Source: an uncultured Shewanella sp.
Lineage (GTDB): Bacteria > Pseudomonadota > Gammaproteobacteria > Enterobacterales > Shewanellaceae
DNA: 62,564 nt
Reading direction: 5' to 3'
NCBI GenBank assembly: GCA_947503555.1
Contig: CANNEE010000021.1
Coordinates: 1 to 62,564, forward strand
Shown: positions 32,811 through 41,545 of the stretch, in pieces
Layout of the letters: the number at the start of each line of letters is the position of its first letter
Numbering within the stretch: the first letter of the stretch is position 1
Notes under the pieces: generated by a model
What the model was told of the DNA's origin: nothing
The model's database searches: none
Seen by the model: only the letters and a program-made list of their open reading frames with translations
Program-made: the position numbers and the translations under genes

Positions 32811-32857
32811 GCTTTGTTAGCACTTTCTTGGTTTGCCGATAAGTAGGAATTCAGAAT

Positions 32858-34474
32858 ATGAGTATTGTTGATCCTATCGTTAATGGATTAGCTGCTGGGT
32901 GGCAGCATATTAATGCGAGTCAACTAAAACCAAATCAGCAGTTTGAGGTCGATGTGGTTATCGTCGGCACGGGTGCTGGTGGTGGAACCTCTGCTGAGAT
33001 TTTAACCCAAGGTGGGCTTAAGGTATTGTTGATAGAAGCGGGGGCCCTGAAATCTTCCAAAGATTTTAATATGGAGGAGCGACGAGCCTACCCAGACTTA
33101 TATCAGCAATCGGGAGCGTTAAAAACCAGTGATAAAGCCATAGGTATATTTCAAGGTCGTGCCGTAGGTGGCTCGACAACAGTGAATTGGACCACATCCA
33201 TTCGCACGCCTAAACCGACGCTAGAATATTGGGCGGCAGAAAAGTTTGTGGCAGGGCTTAGTGAAGCGGAGCTAGCGCCTTGGTTTAACAAAATGGAGAG
33301 TCGGCTTAACATTCATGAATGGCAGTTGGAGCCGAATCGCAATAATCTGGCTTTGCGTCAGGGCTGCAGTAAGCTTGGATGGCAATATACTGTGATTAAG
33401 CGCAATGTTGCCGCCTGTTGGAATACTGGCTATTGCGGCATGGGCTGTCCTATCAATGCCAAACAATCTATGTTGGTGACCACGATTCCTAGTGCGCTCA
33501 ATGCGGGTGCGAGCCTGATTAGCCAAGCGAGAGTGACACGGCTTGTTCACAGCAAAGATAAGATTACTGGTTTAGAAGCTGTGGCTCAGGATACCTATGG
33601 CCACCCTTTGCCCATCACATTTACCGTGAAAGCCAAGCATTATCTGTTGGCGGCAGGAGCGATTCACACGCCAAGGCTGATGATGGCCTCGGGATTGACC
33701 GATCCCTATCAGCTTTTAGGTAAGCGTACTTTTTTGCATCCGACTCTGCTGTCAGGTGCTGTGTTTAATAAACCTATCTATGCCCATGCTGGTGCGCCTC
33801 AGTCCATCTATAGTGATGAGTTTGTGTGGAAACATGGGGTCACGGGTAAGCTTGGGTATAAGTTAGAGGTGCCGCCTGTTCACCCTGTACTGTTTGCTTC
33901 TAAATCCATGGGTTATGGCCAAAGCCATGCTCAGCTGATGTCTGACTTTAACAATCTGCAGGTCACCATAGCCCTGATAAGAGATGGTTTTCATGCAGAT
34001 AGTCAGGGAGGGGAGGTTAAGCTGACAGATTCAGGTTATCAGCTCGATTACCCCTTAACATCGACTTTTTGGCAGGCGGCGAAAGAAGCCTTTCTGTCTA
34101 TGGCTGAGCTTCAGTTTGCTGCCGGGGCGCGTAAAGTACTGCCGATTAGCCAAGGAATGGATTATTTAACCTCTTGGCGCGAGGCTAAACTGGCTATCGA
34201 AAATATGGAGCTGGCGCCATTAAAAACTGTAGTAGCATCGGCTCATGTGATGGGTGGGTGCGCCATGGGAGAAGATAAAAAAATCGCTATGGTGAACAGT
34301 CAGGGAGAGGCTCACTATTATGAGAATCTCTCTGTGATGGACGGGTCGATATTTCCCACCAGCTTGGGAGCCAATCCTCAGCTTTCTATCTATGGCATAG
34401 TGGCAAAAAATGCCACTATGCTGGCTCAGCGACTACAGGGTGAGAATACTAAACAGCCTCAGCTTGGGGAGTAA
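32858..34474 (+). CDS. GMC-family FAD oxidoreductase
   Basis: 538-residue flavoenzyme. The FAD Rossmann motif is GTGAGGGTSAEIL near residue 37, followed by GRAVGGSTTVNWTTS. The C-terminal active-site His is in SAHVMGGCAMG and the Asn in GANPQLSIYG. The segment CGMGCPINAKQSM resembles the Cys-rich motif of long-chain alcohol oxidases and membrane glucose/choline-type dehydrogenases. There is no signal peptide; export by hitch-hiking with the upstream Tat protein is inferred. It is separated from that gene by the inserted palindromic element. Substrate unknown. Its 3' end overlaps the convergent gene by 26 bp. Confidence 0.9.
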   Translation: MSIVDPIVNGLAAGWQHINASQLKPNQQFEVDVVIVGTGAGGGTSAEILTQGGLKVLLIEAGALKSSKDFNMEERRAYPDLYQQSGALKTSDKAIGIFQGRAVGGSTTVNWTTSIRTPKPTLEYWAAEKFVAGLSEAELAPWFNKMESRLNIHEWQLEPNRNNLALRQGCSKLGWQYTVIKRNVAACWNTGYCGMGCPINAKQSMLVTTIPSALNAGASLISQARVTRLVHSKDKITGLEAVAQDTYGHPLPITFTVKAKHYLLAAGAIHTPRLMMASGLTDPYQLLGKRTFLHPTLLSGAVFNKPIYAHAGAPQSIYSDEFVWKHGVTGKLGYKLEVPPVHPVLFASKSMGYGQSHAQLMSDFNNLQVTIALIRDGFHADSQGGEVKLTDSGYQLDYPLTSTFWQAAKEAFLSMAELQFAAGARKVLPISQGMDYLTSWREAKLAIENMELAPLKTVVASAHVMGGCAMGEDKKIAMVNSQGEAHYYENLSVMDGSIFPTSLGANPQLSIYGIVAKNATMLAQRLQGENTKQPQLGE

Positions 34475-34892
34475 AAGCATTTGCTTCTAGGTTAAAGAAG
34501 GCGAGGTAGTGCTTAAGGTTATCTCCAATCGATTGCGGAGCGAGTTTATTCATACGATGCAGAATAAGCTTTTGCGCCTTGCGTTCCATCATTAGCTCGA
34601 CATCTAGCATTTTTTGATATTCTTCTTGGGAAAAACTGCTCTTAGCTAACTTTCTTAGACTGCGATAGGGCTTTAGTATGTTGTTTTCCCAGTCTTTGAT
34701 CTCTTTTGTGAGTGACATCCATTGCTCTGCAGTAATCCCTATACCTTGGCAGTCCAGCTCTTCAGCTAATAAGAGTAGGTTAACATTGACGCCATATTGC
34801 TCTTGCATTGTGAGATAGGTCTGAGGCTGGCTAAGATACCTTTGTTCGCAAATTTGCCATATGCTAGGGCATATTAGATTTTCTTGAGTCAT
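34449..34892 (-). CDS. TIGR02444-family hypothetical protein
   Basis: 147-residue helical protein of the TIGR02444/DUF2390 type, recognised from SIWQICEQRYLSQPQTY, NVNLLLLAEEL and PYRSLRKLAK. Members usually sit beside the ABC-F gene yheS, and so does this one (25 bp downstream of it). Function unknown. Its last codons overlap the end of the convergent GMC gene by 26 bp, so the two transcripts share 3' sequence. Confidence 0.85.
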   Translation of the reverse strand: MTQENLICPSIWQICEQRYLSQPQTYLTMQEQYGVNVNLLLLAEELDCQGIGITAEQWMSLTKEIKDWENNILKPYRSLRKLAKSSFSQEEYQKMLDVELMMERKAQKLILHRMNKLAPQSIGDNLKHYLAFFNLEANAFTPQAEAV

Positions 34893-34916
34893 GGTATCTA
34901 TGTCCTTAAGTTCGCG

Positions 34917-36824
34917 TTATTGAGCCGCTTGGGCTTCAATTTCTTCTATCTGCTCTTGCAGTTCAAGCCACTGCATTTCACTCTCTTCCAATGCCTGTGT
35001 CAACTCGGTTCGCTCTTTTAACACCTGTGTTAACTGAGGTTTGTTATCTGCCTCATATAAACTGGTGTCAGCGAGGAGGGTTTCAAGTTCACCTAGTCTC
35101 TGGTTGGCTTTGTCTTGCTGTTTTTCTAGTTTAGTCTGCTCTTTTTTGAACGGGGCGAGTTTTTGTCTTAGTTCAGCTTCAAGGCGTTTTTGCTGCTTCT
35201 TATCAACACTGGGTTTGCTAACATTGGTGCTAGCGGCTTGCTCTTTATCAGCCTTGGCACCATCGAGTAACCACTGATGATAATCTTCTAGGTCGCCACT
35301 AAAGCTGGCAACTTTACCTTGATCGACCAGGTAGTAATCGCTACAGCTGAGCCTAAGTAGGTGGCGGTCGTGAGATACAATCACCATGGCGCCTTCAAAA
35401 CCTTGCAGCGCCATAGTGAGCGCATGACGCATCTCTAAGTCTAAATGGTTTGTTGGTTCGTCGAGTAGGAGTAGATTCGGCTTTTGCCATACCAGTAATG
35501 CGAGCACTAATCTTGCTTTTTCGCCGCCAGAGAAAGGCGCGACTTTACTTAATGCCATATCGCCATTAAAGCCAAAGCCGCCAAGGAAGTCCCTGAGCTC
35601 TTGTTCTCTTGCATTAGGTGCAAGCCTAGTTAGGTGCTCCAAAGGGGTATCCTCTAGACGCAGAAACTCAATTTGATGCTGAGCAAAGTAACCTATATTC
35701 AGCCCAGGATTGGCTTCATAATGACCTTGAATAGGCGTTAACTGTTCGGCTAATAATTTAATCAGTGTTGACTTACCTGCGCCATTACGGCCGAGTAGAC
35801 CAATCCTCGCACCTGGTACTAGATTCAGCTGTACTTGATCTAAGACAGGCTTGTCATCATAACCAACGGCAACTTTTTCCATGGTAACCAGTGGGTTGGG
35901 TAGGGCTTCAGGCTTACGAAACTCCATATAAAATGGATTGTCCGCTTTAGAAGGCAGTAACTCTGTCATTCTTTCTAATGCTTTGAGTCTACTTTGAGCT
36001 TGTTTGGCTTTACTAGCCTTATATCTAAATCTGTCGACAAAGGACTGCATATGAGCCCGCTCTTTTTGCTGGCGCTCATAGGCAACCTGCTGCTGGGCCA
36101 TACGTTCGGCTCGTACGCGCTCAAAGCTAGTGTAGTTACCTTTGTAGTAATTGAGTTTGTGATTTTCTACATGAACAATCTCATCGACGATGGCGTCGAT
36201 AAAGTCCCTGTCGTGACTGATTAGAATCAGTGTCCCCTGATAGGCTTTTATCCAACCTTCCAGCCAGTACATGGTATCGAGATCTAAGTGGTTGGTAGGT
36301 TCATCGAGTAGCAGAAGATCGCTGCGGCACAATAGTGCTTGGGCGAGATTAAGTCTCATGCGCCAACCACCAGAGAAATGCTTAACAGGCTTGCTTTGCT
36401 CAGCCTCACTGAATCCCAGTCCGGCTAGCAGAGTGCCGGCTCTAGCTCTAATCGCATAACCACCAATAGCATCGAGTTGGCCATGGAGGCGAGCGATTGC
36501 GTTGCCGTCATTATCGTTTTGTGCTTTGGTCAGTTTGGCTTCGAGCTGTCGAAACTCCCTGTCACCATCTAACACATATTCCAGTGCCGAGACATCAAGT
36601 GCAGGCGTCTCTTGCGCTACTGTGGCGATTTGCCATCCAGAAGGCAGGCTGAAGTCGCCCTTATCTAAACTCAATTGACCAAGAATCAAGGCAAGTAGTG
36701 ATGACTTTCCCGTTCCATTGGCTCCCACTAGGCCCACTTTGTGGCCTGGGTAGATGGTCAGATCCGCTTCATCGAGAAGAGTCTTACTGCCGCGGATAAG
36801 TTGCGCTGAGTTTAAGGTAATCAT
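34917..36824 (-). CDS. yheS: ABC-F family ATPase YheS
   Basis: Soluble tandem-ABC protein of 635 residues acting on the ribosome, not a transporter. The two Walker A motifs are GANGTGKSS and GRNGAGKST; signature motifs are FSGGWRMRL and FSGGEKARL; both Walker B segments read LLLDEPTNHLDL. A charged linker (about 240-300) separates the cassettes. The C-terminal extension (about 530-635) is a Lys/Glu/Gln coiled coil, typical of YheS/Uup-type proteins. Likely co-transcribed with the TIGR02444 gene. Confidence 0.95.
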   Translation of the reverse strand: MITLNSAQLIRGSKTLLDEADLTIYPGHKVGLVGANGTGKSSLLALILGQLSLDKGDFSLPSGWQIATVAQETPALDVSALEYVLDGDREFRQLEAKLTKAQNDNDGNAIARLHGQLDAIGGYAIRARAGTLLAGLGFSEAEQSKPVKHFSGGWRMRLNLAQALLCRSDLLLLDEPTNHLDLDTMYWLEGWIKAYQGTLILISHDRDFIDAIVDEIVHVENHKLNYYKGNYTSFERVRAERMAQQQVAYERQQKERAHMQSFVDRFRYKASKAKQAQSRLKALERMTELLPSKADNPFYMEFRKPEALPNPLVTMEKVAVGYDDKPVLDQVQLNLVPGARIGLLGRNGAGKSTLIKLLAEQLTPIQGHYEANPGLNIGYFAQHQIEFLRLEDTPLEHLTRLAPNAREQELRDFLGGFGFNGDMALSKVAPFSGGEKARLVLALLVWQKPNLLLLDEPTNHLDLEMRHALTMALQGFEGAMVIVSHDRHLLRLSCSDYYLVDQGKVASFSGDLEDYHQWLLDGAKADKEQAASTNVSKPSVDKKQQKRLEAELRQKLAPFKKEQTKLEKQQDKANQRLGELETLLADTSLYEADNKPQLTQVLKERTELTQALEESEMQWLELQEQIEEIEAQAAQ

Positions 36825-36966
36825 GAAATGGGAACTTTGAATAGAGCCGAAAAATAAGGGTTGGAATGATAACTTAGTCTGAATGCCCTGTTAACGAAAA
36901 TCCCACTCTTTTGCTGTAAATATGGCAAAATGCCGCTCAGTTTATTTATTTGGGAAGGTTTTACAC

Positions 36967-37161
36967 ATGGTCAAAATCAAAAAGCGATTTGTTGCCGGCG
37001 CTAAATGCCCCAAGTGTCAGGCTTTGGACTCTATCATTCTGTTTAAAGAGCATGATGTGGAAACCATAGAATGCGTTGAGTGTGGATATCGAGAGCAACA
37101 GCCTGAAGCTGAGGTGGCCAGTAAGGCCAGTGGTGATGTGATAGGCGTTTTTAAACAGTAG
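36967..37161 (+). CDS. yheV: YheV-family zinc-ribbon protein
   Basis: 64-residue small protein with two CxxC knuckles (CPKC and CVEC) about 34 residues apart, so it should bind one zinc. The start KKRFVAGAKCPKCQALDS and the end DVIGVFKQ match YheV of enterobacteria. GGGAAGG eight bases upstream sets the ATG at 36967; an upstream frame would add 15 unlike residues. It is divergent from yheS, the same neighbour as in E. coli. Function unknown. Confidence 0.92.
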   Translation: MVKIKKRFVAGAKCPKCQALDSIILFKEHDVETIECVECGYREQQPEAEVASKASGDVIGVFKQ

Positions 37162-37328
37162 ACCAAAGGGATTAAATGTAAGCACATATAACATGAGCTG
37201 GGTAATTCATGTTTATTATCTAATAGTTAATATATAAACGTATGAAAAATATGGTTTAAAGCTTAGGCGAAAACTACCTTTTTTTAAAAGCTGGCTATAA
37301 TTAAGGTCAGGAGTTTAAGGAGATAATC

Positions 37329-37898
37329 ATGCCTAGCTTTACTATTATGTCCGGTGCTGAATTTGAGCAGCGTTACCCTGATATTCATGAGCAGGTTTGT
37401 GAGGAATTAGGGTTAGGTTTTGTGCCGAATATCTTTCGTTGTTTAGTGAATGCCAATCCGCAATTAGCACTTGCTTCGTGGCAGATGGTTCGTACTAACC
37501 TCTGTCGTGGTGTAGTGCCACGCATGGTTAAGGAGCTATTATTTTCCTTTATTGCCTACAAACGTCAATGTAATTATTGCTATATAGCCCACCATGCTCT
37601 TGCGCTTAATTATGGCTGTGAACATAAGCAGGTTCATTCACTGTTTGATAATCTTGAGTCTATAGATAACCCCACTCTAAGTGCGGTGCTCCTACTTGCC
37701 GACGAGGCGACCAATGCCAGTTTTCCTGAGCCCTTATTATCTTATCGAAGACTCGAGAAACTAGGCTTTGAAATTGAGGAGATAACTGAACTGTTAGGAA
37801 TGATCTCCTGTGCCTTATATATGGTGAATATTGCCGATGGGCTGAGAATGCCTGTGGATGAGCGCTTTATTGATGTCGTTGATAGTGAGTTGGCCTAG
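37329..37898 (+). CDS. AhpD-like / carboxymuconolactone decarboxylase-family protein
   Basis: 189 residues of the AhpD-like fold (peroxidase-related subfamily). The redox motif is Cys81-x-x-Cys84-x3-His88 in RQCNYCYIAHHAL, the pattern used by AhpD to reduce peroxiredoxins. TTTAAGGAG precedes the ATG. The stop TAG is directly followed by the ATG of the next gene, a CMD-like/EAL protein, so the two are almost surely co-translated. A role in sensing or buffering thiol-redox state for that protein is inference. Confidence 0.88.
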   Translation: MPSFTIMSGAEFEQRYPDIHEQVCEELGLGFVPNIFRCLVNANPQLALASWQMVRTNLCRGVVPRMVKELLFSFIAYKRQCNYCYIAHHALALNYGCEHKQVHSLFDNLESIDNPTLSAVLLLADEATNASFPEPLLSYRRLEKLGFEIEEITELLGMISCALYMVNIADGLRMPVDERFIDVVDSELA

Positions 37899-39893
37899 AT
37901 GGATTCTGATAGAGAGGTCAAGGCCAAAGTATTCCAATGCCAAGTTAAGCATAGTCCGATCAGCTCCTCTAAACCTGACTTCTTAAAGCTGTTCGATGGC
38001 ATTGATGTTGACTTTTCATCGGCCTCACAAATCGTGAGATCTTCCCTACGTTCAGAAAGTTTGCTTGAACTCAGCAGTTTGATTCGCGTTGATTACCAGT
38101 TAATGGCCGATCTGCTACATATTTATCGTAACCTCAGGTTTGCCGTTGATTTAGAGAATTGCTTATTGGTTCGCAGTACTCAACATGGTTGCTGGGAGTA
38201 TCTGCATTTTGTTAAGGAGTATAAATTTAATAAGCATGCGACTTGGGTGGAGATAGAAGCTAGTGAATATAACAATATCGACTATTTATTGAATACACCT
38301 AAAGAGGTGTTAAATCGCTTCGATAACTCAGAGTTTGGTGCTCGCATTTTAGAGCAGTTGCTGTTTAAGAAATCCTCCTATTTTGAGCACTTTGTTCACA
38401 ATAAAGGCGGTATTATTTTTAGTGCCTCCCAAAGTCATAGTTATTCAGGCTGTGATATTTGCTATTTGAGTCATGCCGCTTCCATTGTTTCTTATTGCGC
38501 AGAGAAGGATGTCTCAAACCGTTTTCTCTCAAATGTATATCAGAATTTAGGTTGCTCGGTAGCCTTGAATTATCAAGCTAAAGAACAGGTTGAAGAGCAA
38601 GCCTTGATCCCCGCTATTTATATGGATCCTCTCAGTGGCTTGCCCAATCAAAGAGGGTTTCTTCGAATACTGCGTCATGCGATAGAAACTGGTGTGAAAG
38701 AGATCTATGTAGTGGTGTTGTCGATAGAGAACTTTAACTATTTTTGCGGCATGTTTGATGATGCCGTGCAGCTACTCTTTATCAAGAAAATTATCTCGGT
38801 ATTACAAAGCCATAGTGCTAATCAAACCTTGTCTTATTTGGGGGGCAGTGAGTTTGCTTATTTCGTTTCATCCCTGTCTGAGGCGCAAGTCAGATTAAAT
38901 TTGCAGAGTTTGCTCGATGAGTTTTCCAACGAAATTAGTATTGAAGATCATAGGATCAAAATCGATTTCAATGCGGGTTATTCTTTCTATTTTTCTGAAG
39001 AGGATAAAGGTGAGGTGGCGATCGCTCAGTTGCCGGACTTTTTGCTTAATTTAGCAGAAATCGCGCTCTTTCAGGCAGATCAAAATAAGCAGATCCAAGT
39101 GATGGGATATAGGCCTGGTATGGATGATGAGCTTAAGCTGCAAATCGATCTTATGCGTAATCTGCGTGCTGGCGTTCAGAACCAAGAGTTTGTCGTGTAT
39201 TTTCAGCCTATTGTTTCATCAAGTGATGCTAAATCCTTTGCTTACTTTGAAGCCCTAATCCGTTGGCAGCACCCCAAGTATGGGCTAGTGGGACCTATGA
39301 GCTTTATCCAATTAGCCGAAAAAAGTGGTGAGATTATTCCTCTAGGTTATTGGATGATAGAGAAGACATTTCAATATCTAAACCAATATCAAATTGACGA
39401 CAGTGTACGTATATCGATTAACCTTTCTCCCGTGCAGCTGAAAGATCCCGCATTAGTCAGTAAAATTAAGCAGTTAACCCATCAGTATACTGTGCCAGCT
39501 CAACGGGTTGTGTTTGAAATTACAGAGACAGCGGCAATGCAAGATGTGGCCTTGGCTCGAAGGCGATTTAAACAGCTGCAAGATCTTGGTTTTAGCTTAG
39601 CAATAGATGACTTTGGGACAGGGCATTCTGCGTTAAGTTATCTGTTGGATTTCTCATTGGAAATCTTAAAAATTGATAAGAGCTTTCTAGACAATACCAT
39701 GAGTAATCAGCGTTATGCCGTGATTGCGCAGTCTATTATTCGTCTTGCCCACGACTTGTCGATGACGGTGGTTTGTGAAGGCGTTGAAACCCAAGAGCAA
39801 TTTAAGATGGTTAAAGCTTGGGGAGCAGATCATATTCAAGGGTATTATGTTAGCAAGCCCCAAAGCATTAGTGCATTTTTTCCTCAAAAATAA
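37899..39893 (+). CDS. CMD-like/degenerate GGDEF/EAL c-di-GMP phosphodiesterase
   Basis: 664 residues. The N-terminal region (about 25-230) looks like a divergent double AhpD/CMD domain: a degenerate repeat with GCWEYLH (97-103), then Cys185-x-x-Cys188-x3-His192 (GCDICYLSHAA), the same spacing as the gene just upstream. The GGDEF domain (about 240-400) has GGSEF at 315-319, so cyclase activity is unlikely. The EAL domain (about 412-660) keeps its catalytic set: Glu451 (EAL), Asn508, Glu540, Asp570-Asp571 (DDFGTG), Lys591, Glu627 and Gln647. It should hydrolyse c-di-GMP. No membrane segment. A redox-controlled phosphodiesterase is the simplest reading. Confidence 0.88.
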   Translation: MDSDREVKAKVFQCQVKHSPISSSKPDFLKLFDGIDVDFSSASQIVRSSLRSESLLELSSLIRVDYQLMADLLHIYRNLRFAVDLENCLLVRSTQHGCWEYLHFVKEYKFNKHATWVEIEASEYNNIDYLLNTPKEVLNRFDNSEFGARILEQLLFKKSSYFEHFVHNKGGIIFSASQSHSYSGCDICYLSHAASIVSYCAEKDVSNRFLSNVYQNLGCSVALNYQAKEQVEEQALIPAIYMDPLSGLPNQRGFLRILRHAIETGVKEIYVVVLSIENFNYFCGMFDDAVQLLFIKKIISVLQSHSANQTLSYLGGSEFAYFVSSLSEAQVRLNLQSLLDEFSNEISIEDHRIKIDFNAGYSFYFSEEDKGEVAIAQLPDFLLNLAEIALFQADQNKQIQVMGYRPGMDDELKLQIDLMRNLRAGVQNQEFVVYFQPIVSSSDAKSFAYFEALIRWQHPKYGLVGPMSFIQLAEKSGEIIPLGYWMIEKTFQYLNQYQIDDSVRISINLSPVQLKDPALVSKIKQLTHQYTVPAQRVVFEITETAAMQDVALARRRFKQLQDLGFSLAIDDFGTGHSALSYLLDFSLEILKIDKSFLDNTMSNQRYAVIAQSIIRLAHDLSMTVVCEGVETQEQFKMVKAWGADHIQGYYVSKPQSISAFFPQK

Positions 39894-39999
39894 GCTATCG
39901 CCCATTGATTAAGTGTGTATAATTCCCCGCTCTTTCGCTCATCTCACCTTATCTGTGTTGTAGCAGCCCAGTAAGTTTAACCATAGTAGGATATCTCTT

Positions 40000-41403
40000 G
40001 TGACTCTCTCTTGTTCAAATAACGACTCCTCTTTCTCTCGTTTAGCCTTAAAAGATGAGTTACTCGCGAATCTGCAAACCATGGGCTTCAAAAGTATGAC
40101 TCCAATTCAGGCTCAGAGCTTGCCTACGATTATCCAAGGTGGAGATGTGATAGGTCAGGCTAAAACGGGTTCGGGTAAAACCGCCGCATTTGGTTTGGGC
40201 ATACTTAACAAGTTAAGGGTGAAGCGTTTTCGTATTCAGTCTTTGGTGTTATGTCCAACCAGAGAGCTTGCCGATCAAGTGGCCAAAGAGATACGTACCC
40301 TTGGGCGAGGGATTCATAACATTAAAGTGCTGACGCTGTGTGGTGGCGTGCCCATGGGGCCACAAATTGGCTCCCTTGAGCATGGCGCTCATATAATTGT
40401 AGGTACTCCTGGACGTATTTTAGATCACTTAGAGAGAGGGAGGCTAAACCTCGCCGAAGTTGACACTCTGGTGCTTGATGAGGCCGATCGTATGTTGGAG
40501 ATGGGTTTTTCCGATACTATTGATGCAGTACTTGACCATGTGCCAAACCATCGCCAGACGCTGCTTTTTAGTGCCACTTATCCTGAGCAGATCCAATCTA
40601 TGGCAGCGGCGATAATGAACAAACCTAAAATGGTTAAGGTCGCCAGCACCCATGAGAGCAGCAGTATTGCTCAATATTTCTATCACACAGAAAATAACAA
40701 TGATCGCTTAAATGCGCTGAGTTCTCTGCTATTAGCTCAGCAACCTGAAAGCGCCGTTGTGTTTTGCAACACTAAGCGAGAAACCAAGGATGTGGCAGCT
40801 AAGCTTGCCAACCTAGGTTTTAGTGTGGTGGCACTTCATGGTGATTTAGAACAAAGGGATAGAGACAAGACTTTATTGCAGTTCGCTAACAAGAGCGTGA
40901 CTGTCATGGTCGCCACAGATGTGGCGGCCCGAGGCTTAGATATTGAAGCGGTCGACGCGGTATTTAACTACCACCTAGCCTATGATACTGAAGTACATAT
41001 TCATCGCATTGGCCGCACAGGACGCGCAGGCACGCAAGGTGCCGCTTACTCTTTTTATAACGAGCAAGACAGTTACAAGATGGCGATACTGGAAGAGTAT
41101 CTAGATCAAGAGATAGTGAGCCAAGCATTGCCTGAACAGAGTCAGTTAGGGCTCAATCCGCCGCAGCCTAGCATGGTGACGCTGCAGATAGATGCTGGTA
41201 AGAAGCAGAAGATCCGCCCCGGCGATATTTTGGGAGCATTGACTGGAGAAAATGGTATCGAAGGCAAGCAGGTGGGTAAGATTAAGATTACCGATTTTCG
41301 CTCCTATGTCGCGGTGAATAGAAAAGTAAAAGGTAAGGCGTTAAACAAGCTGACCCAGGGCAAGCTAAAGGGTAAGACAGTGCGAGCCTGGCAACTGACC
41401 TAG
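40000..41403 (+). CDS. dbpA: ATP-dependent RNA helicase DbpA
   Basis: DEAD-box helicase that acts on 23S rRNA helix 92 in 50S assembly. It has a Q motif, Walker A AKTGSGKTAAF, LDEADRMLEMGF, SATYPEQ and HRIGRTGRAG. The C-terminal RNA-binding domain (about 395-467, IRPGDILGALTGENGIEG) is specific for DbpA. Length 467. The GTG start at 40000 follows AGGA. The gene stands alone and ends at a terminator. Confidence 0.95.
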   Translation: MTLSCSNNDSSFSRLALKDELLANLQTMGFKSMTPIQAQSLPTIIQGGDVIGQAKTGSGKTAAFGLGILNKLRVKRFRIQSLVLCPTRELADQVAKEIRTLGRGIHNIKVLTLCGGVPMGPQIGSLEHGAHIIVGTPGRILDHLERGRLNLAEVDTLVLDEADRMLEMGFSDTIDAVLDHVPNHRQTLLFSATYPEQIQSMAAAIMNKPKMVKVASTHESSSIAQYFYHTENNNDRLNALSSLLLAQQPESAVVFCNTKRETKDVAAKLANLGFSVVALHGDLEQRDRDKTLLQFANKSVTVMVATDVAARGLDIEAVDAVFNYHLAYDTEVHIHRIGRTGRAGTQGAAYSFYNEQDSYKMAILEEYLDQEIVSQALPEQSQLGLNPPQPSMVTLQIDAGKKQKIRPGDILGALTGENGIEGKQVGKIKITDFRSYVAVNRKVKGKALNKLTQGKLKGKTVRAWQLT

Positions 41404-41414
41404 TTGTTGATATC

Positions 41415-41440
41415 AAAGGGAAGCTAAGCTTCCCTTTTTT
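41415..41440 (+). terminator. Rho-independent terminator after dbpA
   Basis: A perfect 10-bp stem AAAGGGAAGC/GCTTCCCTTT with a TAA loop and six Ts. Confidence 0.93.
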
Positions 41441-41545
41441 ATTATCTTCAGCCCTATAGAATTTTCTATTTGTGACTTGTAGTTACTCGAAACTTGAGTA
41501 TCTTGATGTTATAGAGGTTATTTTATCGGCTTGAGGGAGAAGTAT

